From NCBI GenBank assembly GCA_017551925.1, contig JAFZKA010000073.1, forward strand, positions 43,102 to 107,101: a DNA stretch of 64,000 bases, read 5' to 3'. This document shows, piece after piece, positions 29,148 through 38,302 of this stretch (positions are counted from its first letter, which is position 1; each line of letters begins with the position of its first letter). The notes under the pieces were generated by a model. It worked only from the letters and a program-made list of their open reading frames with translations. It made no database searches and was not told where the DNA came from. A program made the translations under genes and the position numbers. This DNA comes from Bacteroidaceae bacterium (GTDB taxonomy: Bacteria > Bacteroidota > Bacteroidia > Bacteroidales > Bacteroidaceae).

Positions 29148-30539
29148 ATGAGAATTAAAACAAATAGTATGAGAAGATTAGGATTATTGACCCTGGCATT
29201 GGTTACAGCAGTGAGCGCATTCGCTCAGAAAGGTTATGAGGACGGTTCCCGCTACGGACATGGCGAGGACAGCATCAACGCATTGAGGAACATAAGCATC
29301 TATTCAGAATTCGTAAAGACCAATAATTTCAAGGACGCTTACGAGCAAGGTTGGAAAACCGTTTTTCATGATGCGCCTCTTGCCACTCTTAATCTTTATA
29401 CCCATGGAGTAAAGATTCTCCGTGCACTGTATAAGGAAGAAAAGGATGAAGCCCAGAAGGCTAAGTATTCAGAGGAACTCATGGAGGTTTACGAGCAGCG
29501 CATGAAATACATGGACCAGCTCAACTCATTCTCCAAGAGCAAGTCATCGGTTGAGGAGATCATGATGGTTTATGCTCATGATTACGTGACATACAACAAT
29601 AAGGTTTCCATAGACAAGGCTTATGAACTTTTGAGAAAGGCCGTTGATATGAACAAGGGTCAGACCACATACTATGTGCTTGATGACCTTATGAAGATAT
29701 CTTCACAGCGTTACCTTAACAACAAGAGCAATGAGGCTTATCGTGACGCCCTTTTGCAGGACTATATTGACTGCGCCGGTTACATTGACGAGTACATTGC
29801 CGCCCAGGAGGAGGGCCAGACCAAGGAACAGTCAATCAAGGTTAAGGATAACATTGACGGATACTTTGTAAAGAGCGGTGCCGCTGACTGCGAGACTCTG
29901 CAGAACATTTACGGTCCCAAGGTTGAGGAGAACAAGGATAATGTGGAGTATCTGAACAAGGTTGTTCTGCTCATGACCAAACTGGACTGCCGTTCAAGCG
30001 ATGCATATTTTGCTGCTGCCGAGTATGCTCACGGCATTTCTCCTTCATTCAGAACCGCCAAGAGCCTTGGTTCTCTTTACCTTAACCAGCGTGACGATAT
30101 AAACAAGGCTATGGATTTCTACAGCCAGGCTATTGAACTTGCTACTGATAAGAACGATATTGCAGACACATATTATACAATGGCTACTCTTTACATGTCA
30201 AAGGAGAATTATGACAAGAGCCGTTCATGCCTGCAGAAAGCCCTGTCAAATAATCCCAAGAAGGGTGACTGCTATATCCTTATGGCCAAGTTGTATGCAA
30301 TCAATTACAAGTGGTCAAATGAGAATGCCCTTAACCGCTGCGCCTATTTTGCAGTACTTGATAAACTGGAGCAGGCCAAGAGCGTTGACCCGTCAGTTGC
30401 AGACAAGGCCAACGAACTTATCAGAGACTACAAGAAACAGACTGAGAATGTGGCCGATGACCTGTTCATGTTCGGTTACAAGAAGGGTGACAAGATTGAA
30501 ATCAAGGGTTGGATAAACGAGACTACAACCATCAGATAA
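29148..30539 (+). CDS. TPR-repeat periplasmic protein
   Basis: 463 residues. A signal peptide follows the second Met (MRRLGLLTLALVTAVSAFAQ, start 29169), so translation may begin there. The body is helical. Typical TPR pairs occur in the C-terminal half ('AKSLGSLYLNQRDDINKAMDFYSQAIEL', 'ADTYYTMATLYMSKENYDKSRSCLQKAL', 'GDCYILMAKLYAINYKWS'). It lies between the FadL-like gene and lptC; lptC starts at the nucleotide right after its stop. A scaffold role in envelope assembly is plausible from that position, but no partner can be named. Confidence 0.8.
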   Translation: MRIKTNSMRRLGLLTLALVTAVSAFAQKGYEDGSRYGHGEDSINALRNISIYSEFVKTNNFKDAYEQGWKTVFHDAPLATLNLYTHGVKILRALYKEEKDEAQKAKYSEELMEVYEQRMKYMDQLNSFSKSKSSVEEIMMVYAHDYVTYNNKVSIDKAYELLRKAVDMNKGQTTYYVLDDLMKISSQRYLNNKSNEAYRDALLQDYIDCAGYIDEYIAAQEEGQTKEQSIKVKDNIDGYFVKSGAADCETLQNIYGPKVEENKDNVEYLNKVVLLMTKLDCRSSDAYFAAAEYAHGISPSFRTAKSLGSLYLNQRDDINKAMDFYSQAIELATDKNDIADTYYTMATLYMSKENYDKSRSCLQKALSNNPKKGDCYILMAKLYAINYKWSNENALNRCAYFAVLDKLEQAKSVDPSVADKANELIRDYKKQTENVADDLFMFGYKKGDKIEIKGWINETTTIR

Positions 30540-31124
30540 ATGAACTGTTCCACCGGTTCTAAACCGATGTCATATATGTACGCGGCAACCGTCATTCTGG
30601 CGGTTGTCTCGTCATTTTTCTGCTTTTCATGTAAGGATAACGGAAAGCAGTACGGCCAGGCAATCACAAGCCGTGATTCGGTATCGGTTATGACAACCCG
30701 TGGAGTTGACATGTATATATCAGAAAACGGTATAATCCGTTATCATGTGATAGCCGAGGAGTGGAAAGTGTTTGACAAGATGAAACCTCCGTTTTACAGT
30801 ATGGAGCAGGGCGTATATCTTGAAATATTGGACTCCGTTTTCCAGGTGGAATCATCGCTTGTGGCTGATACTGCCTATTACATGATGGAAACCGAGGTAT
30901 GGGAACTCAGAAAGAATGTCCATGCCGAGAACGTAAAGAAAGAGAAATTTGATACCAATCTGCTTTTTGTAAACAACAAAAGCAACAGAATGTATTCTGA
31001 CAGTCTGATCCGCATCCAGCAGGACAAACAGATAATTGTAGGTCACGGTTTTGAAAGCAACAGTGACCTGACTCAATATACAATCCGCAAGACAGAGGGC
31101 GTATTCCCTGTCAAAGACGAATGA
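30540..31124 (+). CDS. lptC: LptC-like LPS export lipoprotein
   Basis: 194 residues. The N-terminal hydrophobic segment ends in a lipobox (SFFCFSC). The LptC/OstA-like beta-jellyroll pattern follows: 'SVSVMTTRGVDMYISENGIIRYHVIAEEWKVFD', 'PPFYSMEQGVYLEILDSVFQVESSLVADTAYY', 'NRMYSDSLIRIQQDKQIIVGHGFESNSDLTQYTI'. LptC links the inner-membrane LptBFG pump to the LptA/LptD bridge that carries lipopolysaccharide outward. It abuts the TPR gene, and its stop overlaps the CNNM start by 4 nt. lptD is at 7.4 kb in this window. Confidence 0.88.
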   Translation: MNCSTGSKPMSYMYAATVILAVVSSFFCFSCKDNGKQYGQAITSRDSVSVMTTRGVDMYISENGIIRYHVIAEEWKVFDKMKPPFYSMEQGVYLEILDSVFQVESSLVADTAYYMMETEVWELRKNVHAENVKKEKFDTNLLFVNNKSNRMYSDSLIRIQQDKQIIVGHGFESNSDLTQYTIRKTEGVFPVKDE

Positions 31125-32383
31125 GTCACACTCTGACCATATTGCTTGCCGCGCTCCTGTTTTCGGCGCTCTTTTCAGGACTGGAGATAGCATTCCTGTC
31201 ATCGGACAAACTGCGGTTTGAGATGGACCTGGAGCGGCATACGTTCAGTTCCAAACTGCTTGAAAGGTTCTTCAGGAATCCAAATATCTACATCTCGACA
31301 ATGCTTGTGGGCAACAACATTGCGCTTGTGGTTTACAGTACAATGATGGCCCATCTGATTGAGGCTCTACTGCCACAGGGATTTATTACTGATGAGTTCC
31401 TGCTGGTCCTGATTGAAACCTTTGTGTCAACGGCAATTGTAATAGTGGTGGCGGAGTATCTTCCAAAGACCCTATTCAGATTCAATCCGAACCGTAAACT
31501 GAACATATTCGCCTTTCCTATCTGGCTTATTTACATATTGCTGTATCCTATATCGCTTTTTACCACATGGCTGTCACGCATGATTCTGCGTCTGTTCGGC
31601 GTGAGGATTGACAAGGAGCATACTGAAAAGGCTTTTTCAAAGGTTGATCTTGACTATTTTGTGCAGTCGGGACTCCAGGGCGGTACTGAGGATGGCGAAC
31701 CTGATTCAGAGGTCAGGATATTCCAGAACGTGCTTGACTTTTCAAATGTCAAGACCCGTGACTGCATGGTTCCGCGTAACGAGATATGTGCTGTTGAGAA
31801 AGGGGTGGCACTGAATGAACTTAAAGAACAGTTCATAGAGACCGGTTATTCCAAGATACTGGTCTATGAAGGCGATATGGATCACATTATAGGTTATATC
31901 CATTCCTCGGAGATGTTCCGTCACAAAGAGGACTGGCGTGATCATATCCAGACCGTTCCTTTTGTGCCGGAGACTCTGGCAGCACAGAAACTCATGAAAC
32001 AGTTGATGGCCAGAAAGAAGAGTCTTGCTGTGGTTGTTGACGAGTTCGGCGGTACATCGGGCATAGTCTCACTTGAGGATATCATTGAAGAGATATTGGG
32101 TGAGATTGAGGATGAACATGATGTTCCCAATCTGATAGCCAAGAAAACCGATGACGGCTGGTTGCTGTCAGGCCGTATGGAAATCAGTCATGTGAACCAG
32201 ATGTTCGGATTGGACATTCCGGAATCAGACGAATATATGACGGTCGGCGGGCTTATTCTGAGCATGGCAAAAGGGTTCCCCAAGGTGAATGAGAAAGTTG
32301 TTGTAGGTGATTATACTTTCCGTGTCCTTAAAAAGGGTGAGACCAAAATAGAGTTGGTTGAACTGACAAAAGAGGTGTCATGA
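31121..32383 (+). CDS. CNNM/CorC-type membrane protein (hemolysin family)
   Basis: 420 residues. An N-terminal CNNM (DUF21) domain with four hydrophobic segments spans about residues 1-190 ('ALFSGLEIAFLSSDKLRFEM', 'VAEYLPKTLFRFNPNR'). A CBS pair follows at about 205-325 ('TRDCMVPRNEICAV', 'VVVDEFGGTSGIVSLEDIIEEILGEIEDEHD'), then a CorC_HlyC domain at about 340-418. The family is linked to Mg2+ (or Co2+) efflux; the label hemolysin is historical. It overlaps lptC by 4 nt and is separated from ppiD by 135 nt with a promoter. Confidence 0.9.
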   Translation: MSHTLTILLAALLFSALFSGLEIAFLSSDKLRFEMDLERHTFSSKLLERFFRNPNIYISTMLVGNNIALVVYSTMMAHLIEALLPQGFITDEFLLVLIETFVSTAIVIVVAEYLPKTLFRFNPNRKLNIFAFPIWLIYILLYPISLFTTWLSRMILRLFGVRIDKEHTEKAFSKVDLDYFVQSGLQGGTEDGEPDSEVRIFQNVLDFSNVKTRDCMVPRNEICAVEKGVALNELKEQFIETGYSKILVYEGDMDHIIGYIHSSEMFRHKEDWRDHIQTVPFVPETLAAQKLMKQLMARKKSLAVVVDEFGGTSGIVSLEDIIEEILGEIEDEHDVPNLIAKKTDDGWLLSGRMEISHVNQMFGLDIPESDEYMTVGGLILSMAKGFPKVNEKVVVGDYTFRVLKKGETKIELVELTKEVS

Positions 32384-32447
32384 GAGGCTTTCTTGTATAT
32401 TTTCCAATAAATAAGGTGCGGAATTGGCAATAAAGAACATTTTTTAG

Positions 32448-32455
32448 TAATTTTG
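32448..32455 (+). promoter_or_regulatory. -7 box TAATTTTG for ppiD
   Basis: An exact TAnnTTTG match 63 nt upstream of the ppiD ATG, in the 135-nt gap after the CNNM gene. ppiD can therefore be transcribed on its own. Confidence 0.65.
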
Positions 32456-32518
32456 TGCGCTTTTTGCACGCACGAGCGTGAAAACAATAGAAAGAACAAA
32501 TAAAAAACAATAACACAA

Positions 32519-34654
32519 ATGGCAACATTACAGAAAATCAGAAGCAAAGGACCACTGCTTCTTATCGTTATCGGCCTCGCTATGCTGGCTTTTATTCTTG
32601 GTGACGCGTGGAAGATAATCCGCCCGAATCAGGGTGTTCAGTATGTGGGTACAATTGATGGTACCAAGATCACAGCAATGGAGTATCAGGCAGAACTTGA
32701 GAATTACACTGAAGTAATGAAGTTCGCAAACAATATCCAGGAGTTTAACGAGGATCAGAATAATGCCATAAAGGAAGAGGTTTGGGCAGTTATGGTACGC
32801 AACCATCTTCTGAACAAAGAGGCAGAGGCTATCGGCCTTACTGTAACTGATGCAGAGGTCAGGGAACTGATTGAGCGTGGAACAGATCCTATCCTGGCTA
32901 ACACTCCGTTCGTGGGTGAGGACGGTAAGTTTGATGCTGACAATCTCAAGAATTTCCTTGCTTTGTACAACAGCATTGACGCCAATATGGTATCAGCAGA
33001 GGAGTACAGTTATTACCAGACTCTCTACAAGTTCTGGCTCTTTATTGAGAGCAATATCAAGTCAAGCCTGCTTTATTCCAAATATCAGGCTCTTATAAAC
33101 TCTGCAATCGTATCAAATCCTGTTTCAGCAAGAAACTCATACGAGAACCGTATCAAGAGAGCCGATGTTTTGCTGGCTTCAATTCCGTATTCATCGGTTG
33201 CCGATTCTGACGTAAAACTTACATCAGCAGATATCAAGCAGGCTTATCAAGAGAACAAGGAGATGCTCTACACTTACTCTGAGAACCGCGATATCTATTA
33301 TATCGACTATGAGATCCAGCCTAGTGAGGCAGACCGTAAGGCTATGATGGAGGAGACCAATGATATTGTAACCCTGCTTGAGGAATCAGATGATGACTAT
33401 GCATCAATTCTTCGTCGCGCAGGTTCAGTCATCGGTTTCAGTGAGGTTGCACGTTCTGAGAACAACCTTCCCGGTGATGTAGTGATCAGACTTGATTCAG
33501 TTAAGGTTGGCGGAGTGTTCGGTCCTTATTATTCAGATTACGATGATACTTATAACGCATTCAAGTATCTGAGCAGTGAGAACGGATATGATTCAATCCA
33601 GTTCAGCATGATTCAGGTGGTTTCTGATGACGAGGAGGCCAACATCAAGCGTGCTGACAGTATTGTCAATGCTTTGAAGAAGGGTGCTGATTTTGCTGAG
33701 ATAGCATTAAAGTACAATCAGTCCGCTCCTCTGCAGTGGCTTGCCGCAGATTCTTATGAGCCCGCCAACATTACAGGTGAGAATGCTCTCTACATCAACA
33801 AACTCAACAGCATGAAGAAGGGTGAGGTTGCAGTTCTGAATGTTTCATCCGCATCTCTTATACTTAAGGTGTTTGATACCAAGACTCCTCTTAAGAAATA
33901 CAACCTGGCAATAGTAAAACGTCAGGCTGAGTTCAGCGATGAGACCAGTAATGAGGCTTATAACAAACTCAGTCTCTTTGTAGCACAGAATCAGGATCTT
34001 GAGCAGTTCAAGGCAAATGCTGAGGATGCAAATTATCGTCTGCTCTACTATCCTGCATTTGAGAACTACAATCAGAACATTGGTGGTGTTGCCAAGTCAC
34101 ACGATGCTTTGCGTTGGGTGTTCTCAGCACAGGAGGGTGAGGTGTCACGTATCTATGAGGTAGGTAACGCCAATGATCATCTGCTGGTTGTAGGTGTTGA
34201 GAAGATTCACCCCAGAGGCTATCGTTCAATTGAGGATGCCACTCCGTCTCTCACATTAAAGGCTTTGAACTCCAAGAAATTTGATGTTCTCAAGAGCAAG
34301 CTTGCAGGTAAGAGCATGGATGAACTCAAGTCTGTTGAGGGCGTAGTTATTGATACTATCCAGTATGTCAACTTTACCAATCCTGCATACGTTGCATCAT
34401 CAGTTTCAAATGAGCCTACAATCGGTCCCAGTGTCATGAATCTTGCACAGAACGAACTGACCGTTCCCATGAAGGGTGAGGGTTGCGTGTTTGTTGCTGA
34501 AAAGATCAATGCAGACTCTTACTTCACTGAGTATGATGAGGAGGCTGAGAAACTTCGCGTAAGGACACTCTCTTCACGTGATATTGTGAATTCTGTTCTT
34601 GAGGAACTCTATTTCCAGGCTAAGATCGTGGACGAGCGCTACAAGATTTTCTAA
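32519..34654 (+). CDS. PpiD/SurA-type peptidyl-prolyl isomerase, membrane-anchored
   Basis: 711 residues. A single N-terminal membrane anchor (residues about 12-30, 'GPLLLIVIGLAMLAFILGDAW') is followed by a SurA_N-like helical chaperone domain to about residue 230. A parvulin-like region lies at about 345-460 ('IQFSMIQVVSDDEEANIKRADSIVNALKKGADFAEIALKYN'), then a long C-terminal helical part. This is the PpiD layout: a periplasmic foldase near the Sec exit that helps outer-membrane proteins fold. Position after the coaX-CNNM cluster fits envelope biogenesis. Isomerase activity of the single rotamase domain is not certain. Confidence 0.88.
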   Translation: MATLQKIRSKGPLLLIVIGLAMLAFILGDAWKIIRPNQGVQYVGTIDGTKITAMEYQAELENYTEVMKFANNIQEFNEDQNNAIKEEVWAVMVRNHLLNKEAEAIGLTVTDAEVRELIERGTDPILANTPFVGEDGKFDADNLKNFLALYNSIDANMVSAEEYSYYQTLYKFWLFIESNIKSSLLYSKYQALINSAIVSNPVSARNSYENRIKRADVLLASIPYSSVADSDVKLTSADIKQAYQENKEMLYTYSENRDIYYIDYEIQPSEADRKAMMEETNDIVTLLEESDDDYASILRRAGSVIGFSEVARSENNLPGDVVIRLDSVKVGGVFGPYYSDYDDTYNAFKYLSSENGYDSIQFSMIQVVSDDEEANIKRADSIVNALKKGADFAEIALKYNQSAPLQWLAADSYEPANITGENALYINKLNSMKKGEVAVLNVSSASLILKVFDTKTPLKKYNLAIVKRQAEFSDETSNEAYNKLSLFVAQNQDLEQFKANAEDANYRLLYYPAFENYNQNIGGVAKSHDALRWVFSAQEGEVSRIYEVGNANDHLLVVGVEKIHPRGYRSIEDATPSLTLKALNSKKFDVLKSKLAGKSMDELKSVEGVVIDTIQYVNFTNPAYVASSVSNEPTIGPSVMNLAQNELTVPMKGEGCVFVAEKINADSYFTEYDEEAEKLRVRTLSSRDIVNSVLEELYFQAKIVDERYKIF

Positions 34655-34673
34655 ATCTTGCTTCATATATCAT

Positions 34674-34701
34674 AAGGCCGGTCAAATGACCGGCCTTTTT
34701 T
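34674..34701 (+). terminator. Rho-independent terminator after ppiD
   Basis: AAGGCCGGTC and GACCGGCCTT form a perfect 10-bp stem around AAAT, followed by T. It starts 20 nt after the ppiD stop. Confidence 0.9.
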
Positions 34702-34734
34702 ATTTACACATAAATCACGGAAATCACAGAAATA

Positions 34735-34907
34735 CCATCCGGTGCGTGATAGTTAATATCTCGCAGAAAACGCTGAAATCGCAGATATTCTATTCACACA
34801 GAAAACACAGAAATCACGGAATTTAATCTGTGATTTCTGTGTTTTCTGTGTGATCTATATCTAACGCGCCGGATGGATTTTTCTGCGTTTTCTGCGCTTT
34901 CTGCGAG
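34735..34907. repeat. Set of three inverted repeats with CACAGAAA-type units
   Basis: A non-coding stretch between the convergent ppiD and ilvC genes. Pair A: CCATCCGGTGCG (34735-34746) with CGCGCCGGATGG (34865-34876), 11 of 12. Pair B: 34760-34784 with 34883-34907, 22 of 25, made of CGCAGAAA units. Pair C: 34794-34817 with 34830-34853, a perfect 24-bp stem of CACAGAAA/AATCAC units around a 12-nt loop. The order is A-B-C-C'-A'-B', so A and B cannot both nest. It probably belongs to a dispersed intergenic repeat family. Confidence 0.75.
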
Positions 34908-34910
34908 AGA

Positions 34911-34945
34911 AAAAAACGTCCAGGGAGGATTTTCCCCGGACGTTT
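34911..34945 (-). terminator. Rho-independent terminator after ilvC
   Basis: Read on the minus strand, AACGTCCGGGG pairs with CTCCCTGGACGTT with small mismatches around an AAAATC loop and is followed by a T run. It lies 25 nt after the ilvC stop. Confidence 0.8.
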
Positions 34946-34969
34946 AAAGCATGCGCTTTTAGCGAGAAA

Positions 34970-36010
34970 TCAATTGTTCTCAGGGCGGAGTTTGCGAACA
35001 ACAGCACCAGTCTGCCACATCTCGCTGTTACGCAGGGCAGCCAGTTCCTTCTCAAGACCCTCACGATAGCCGGGTTTTGAGTTGCTGTCAATAGAGATTT
35101 GAGCCTCGTTACCGCACTTTACGCTTGCATACAGTTTCTGTACAACGGGCTTGATTGCATCGTGGAACGGGCCCATCCAGTCAAGAGCACCGCGCTGTGC
35201 AGTGGTTGAGCAGTTAGCGTACATCCAGTCCATACCCTTCTGAGCGAACAGAGGCATAAGTGACTGAGTGAGTTCCTCAACGGTCTCATTGAATGCCTCA
35301 GAGGGAGTGTGACCGTTCTCACGGAGAACCTCATACTGAGCCAGGAGCAGACCCTGGATGGCACCCATCAGTGAACCGCGCTCACCGGTAAGGTCAGATG
35401 TGGCCTCGCGGATGAATGTGGTCTCAAACAGGTAACCTGAACCTATGCCGATACCGAAAGCGAGAACCTTGTCAAGAGCCTTGCCTGATGCATCCTGATA
35501 AACAGCGTATGAACTGTTCAGACCGCGACCCTCAAGGAACATGGTGCGAAGTGATGTACCTGAACCCTTGGGAGCAACCATGATTACATCGATATCCTTG
35601 GGAGGAACAACGCCTGTGCGGTCATTCCATGTGATAGCGAAACCGTGTGAGAAATAGAGAGTCTTACCGGGAGTAAGGTAAGGCTTGATGTTTGGCCACT
35701 GCTGCATCTGAGCGGCATCAGACAGAAGCATGCAGATGATTGTACCCTTCTGGGCAGCCTCCTCAATTGAGAACAGAGTCTTACCGGGGACCCAACCGTC
35801 AGCAACAGCCTTCTCAAAGGTCTTGCCCTGACGCTGGCCAACTATTACGTTGAAGCCGTTGTCACGAAGGTTGCAAGCCTGTCCAGGACCCTGAACGCCG
35901 TAACCGATAACTGCGATTGTCTCATTCTTGAGTATCTCGCGGGCTTTTTCCAGCGGGAACTCCTCACGTGTCATTACCTCTTCAATGACACCACCGAAAT
36001 TCATTTTCAT
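34970..36010 (-). CDS. ilvC: Ketol-acid reductoisomerase
   Basis: 346 residues, class I. It isomerises and reduces acetolactate or acetohydroxybutyrate with NADPH and Mg2+, the second step of branched-chain amino acid synthesis. The N-terminal Rossmann loop is 'IAVIGYGVQGPGQACNLRDNGFNVIVGQRQGK'. The knotted domain has the metal ligands in 'ATSDLTGERGSLMGAIQGLL' and 'EAFNETVEELTQSLMP'. Last gene of the ilvD-ilvB-ilvN-ilvC operon, 32 nt after ilvN. Some Bacteroides place a thioesterase gene between ilvN and ilvC; none is here. Confidence 0.96.
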   Translation of the reverse strand: MKMNFGGVIEEVMTREEFPLEKAREILKNETIAVIGYGVQGPGQACNLRDNGFNVIVGQRQGKTFEKAVADGWVPGKTLFSIEEAAQKGTIICMLLSDAAQMQQWPNIKPYLTPGKTLYFSHGFAITWNDRTGVVPPKDIDVIMVAPKGSGTSLRTMFLEGRGLNSSYAVYQDASGKALDKVLAFGIGIGSGYLFETTFIREATSDLTGERGSLMGAIQGLLLAQYEVLRENGHTPSEAFNETVEELTQSLMPLFAQKGMDWMYANCSTTAQRGALDWMGPFHDAIKPVVQKLYASVKCGNEAQISIDSNSKPGYREGLEKELAALRNSEMWQTGAVVRKLRPENN

Positions 36011-36042
36011 AGTTTCTTTTGTTTAGTATGTTATGTTAATAC

Positions 36043-36594
36043 CTATTTCTTTCCATATCTGGATTCCATCTTATCCAGGTATTCACTTACGTGCTCTATG
36101 CGGGCGCGGGTTATTGCTACGCGGCCTGAACTTACAAACTGGAGCAGTCCGCCTTGGGCAGAGAGTTCACGGTTCAGGGCTGTGATATCCTCTGTACGGC
36201 CGGTCTTCTCAATTACTGAGAATGTGGAATTCACCTCTATCAGTTTTGCACCGTAGCGACGAATGATCTTGGACATCTCAGGGTTCTCAGTAAGCACGCT
36301 TGTAACCACCTTGTACAAGGCTACCTCCTGCATGAATATCTCATCATCAGTAAAGAACTGACACTGCAGCACATCAACCTTCTTTTCAATCTGTCCGGCA
36401 ATCTTGACAATGGTTTCATTATCAGCAATGGCAGTTATAGTGTAGCGGTGAATGCCCGGTATTGATGAGGCCGATACATTGAGACTCTCAATATTGACCT
36501 GACTGCGCGTGAACACGGCGGTAACCTGGTTCAGGATACCGGCGATATTTTCAGAGTGAACAATCAGTGTGTATAGTTTCTTCTCGTTCTCCAT
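36043..36594 (-). CDS. ilvN: Acetolactate synthase small (regulatory) subunit
   Basis: 183 residues. An N-terminal ACT domain ('LYTLIVHSENIAGILNQVTAVFTRSQVNIESLNVSAS') binds valine in this family and mediates feedback inhibition of IlvB. A C-terminal ALS_ss_C-type domain follows. A TTG three codons upstream (36603) is possible, but ATG 36594 gives MENEKKLYTL, which aligns better with the family. It starts just after the ilvB stop and precedes ilvC. Confidence 0.93.
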   Translation of the reverse strand: MENEKKLYTLIVHSENIAGILNQVTAVFTRSQVNIESLNVSASSIPGIHRYTITAIADNETIVKIAGQIEKKVDVLQCQFFTDDEIFMQEVALYKVVTSVLTENPEMSKIIRRYGAKLIEVNSTFSVIEKTGRTEDITALNRELSAQGGLLQFVSSGRVAITRARIEHVSEYLDKMESRYGKK

Positions 36595-36599
36595 AATGC

Positions 36600-38297
36600 T
36601 CAATCAATTGAAAAAATCATTTCATCAACCGAGTTGCCGGGCTTTATCATCGGCATAACATTCTCTTCTTCCTCAACCGCTGCCTCAAGTATGAACGGGC
36701 CTTTTGCGCTTATCATCTGCTTTACGGCATCTTTCAACTGGCTGCGGTCTGTAACCAGTATATATGGGATATTGTAGGCTGCGGCAATCTTGCTGTAGTC
36801 CGGGTTCATCATGTGGGTGCATGAGTAACGGCTATGGAACATCATCTGTTGCCACTGGCGTACGTTGCCAAGGTAGGTGTTGTTCATCAGGATCATCTTG
36901 ACAGGTGCTTGATTCTCCATAATGGTACCCAGTTCCTGGATGTTCATCTGGAAACCGCCGTCACCAAAGAATGCCAGAACCATGCGCTCAGGTGCACCGA
37001 ATGTGGCCCCAATGGCTGCCGGCATGCAGAATCCCATTGTTCCCAGTCCGCCCGATGTCACAATACTGCGCGGTGAGCGGTACTTGAAGTAACGTGACGC
37101 GAACATCTGGTTCAGACCTACATCGGTTACAAGAACGGAATCTGCGGGAGACTGGTTGCTTACTTCTGTTACAACCTCACCCATCTTGAGGGGGCCGTCT
37201 TTAGGATTTATGGCTATATTGATTACCTTGTCATATTCCTCCTTATCAAGCGGCTTGAAACTCTCAATCCACTCCTTATGACTGGCCTTGGCCATGCGCT
37301 CGGTTATGAGTTTGAGTGTCTGGCGGCAGTCACCAAGTACTGTTACATCGGGTTTGACGTTCTTGCCGAACTCTGACTTGTCTATGTCCAGATGTATTAT
37401 CTTGGCCTGCTTGGCGTATGTGGAGAGTGTACCGGTTACGCGGTCATCAAAACGCATGCCTACGGCAATCAGGACATCACACTCATTGGTCTTTACGTTA
37501 GGGGCCAGGTTGCCGTGCATGCCAAGCATACCCATGTTGAGAGGGTGCTCACTGGGCAGGGCGGCAAGTCCCAGCAGCGTACGTGCTGCGGGCAGGTTAC
37601 CTTTCTCAATAAACTCAGCCAACTCCTTTTCGGCGTGGCCAAGTTCTACACCGTGACCAACAAGTACAAGCGGTTTCTTGGCGCCGTTTATCAAAGTTAC
37701 AGCGTCATTTATCTCTGACTCGATAGGATCAGGTACAGGTATGTAACTGCGAACATAATCTATCTTGGCGGGCTTGAAGTCAATCTGCTGCATCTGGGCG
37801 GTCTTGGTAAAGTCAAGAACTACTGGGCCCGGACGGCCTGAACCGGCTATATAGAAGGCGCGTGCCACAGCCCAGGGAATATCCTCGGCGCGGCGAATCT
37901 GATAACTCCACTTGGTAATAGGCTGGGTAACGCCCACCAGGTCAATCTCCTGGAAAGCATCGGTACCCAGAACATCTGTGCTTACCTGCCCGGCAATTAC
38001 CACGATAGGGGTATTGTCAAGCATGGCATCACTGATACCGGTAATGGTATTGGTGGCGCCAGGTCCGCTGGTCACTATGGCCACACCTGTACGGCCTGAC
38101 ACACGGGCATAACCCTGTGCGGCGTGGGTGGCACCCTGCTCGTGGCGCACCAAAATCTGCTTAAGGTCAGAACGATGACCGTAGAGTGCATCGAAAACCT
38201 TGATGATTGATCCGCCGGGGTAGGCAAATACCGTGTCAACCCCTTCGGCAATCAGTGAACGGAGCATCGCCTCAGCTCCTGTTATCTTTTCTGTCAT
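36600..38297 (-). CDS. ilvB: Acetolactate synthase large (catalytic) subunit
   Basis: 565 residues, thiamine-diphosphate enzyme that condenses two pyruvates, or pyruvate and 2-oxobutyrate. The N-terminal Pyr domain carries the catalytic Glu in 'ILVRHEQGATHAAQGYAR'. The C-terminal ThDP motif is 'FFGDGGFQMNIQELGTIMENQAPVKMILMNN', and the Rossmann middle domain is visible. I chose ATG 38297 (MTEKITGAEAML) over a TTG three codons upstream that overlaps the ilvD stop. It works with IlvN, encoded just downstream. Confidence 0.96.
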   Translation of the reverse strand: MTEKITGAEAMLRSLIAEGVDTVFAYPGGSIIKVFDALYGHRSDLKQILVRHEQGATHAAQGYARVSGRTGVAIVTSGPGATNTITGISDAMLDNTPIVVIAGQVSTDVLGTDAFQEIDLVGVTQPITKWSYQIRRAEDIPWAVARAFYIAGSGRPGPVVLDFTKTAQMQQIDFKPAKIDYVRSYIPVPDPIESEINDAVTLINGAKKPLVLVGHGVELGHAEKELAEFIEKGNLPAARTLLGLAALPSEHPLNMGMLGMHGNLAPNVKTNECDVLIAVGMRFDDRVTGTLSTYAKQAKIIHLDIDKSEFGKNVKPDVTVLGDCRQTLKLITERMAKASHKEWIESFKPLDKEEYDKVINIAINPKDGPLKMGEVVTEVSNQSPADSVLVTDVGLNQMFASRYFKYRSPRSIVTSGGLGTMGFCMPAAIGATFGAPERMVLAFFGDGGFQMNIQELGTIMENQAPVKMILMNNTYLGNVRQWQQMMFHSRYSCTHMMNPDYSKIAAAYNIPYILVTDRSQLKDAVKQMISAKGPFILEAAVEEEENVMPMIKPGNSVDEMIFSID

Positions 38298-38302
38298 AAC
38301 TG

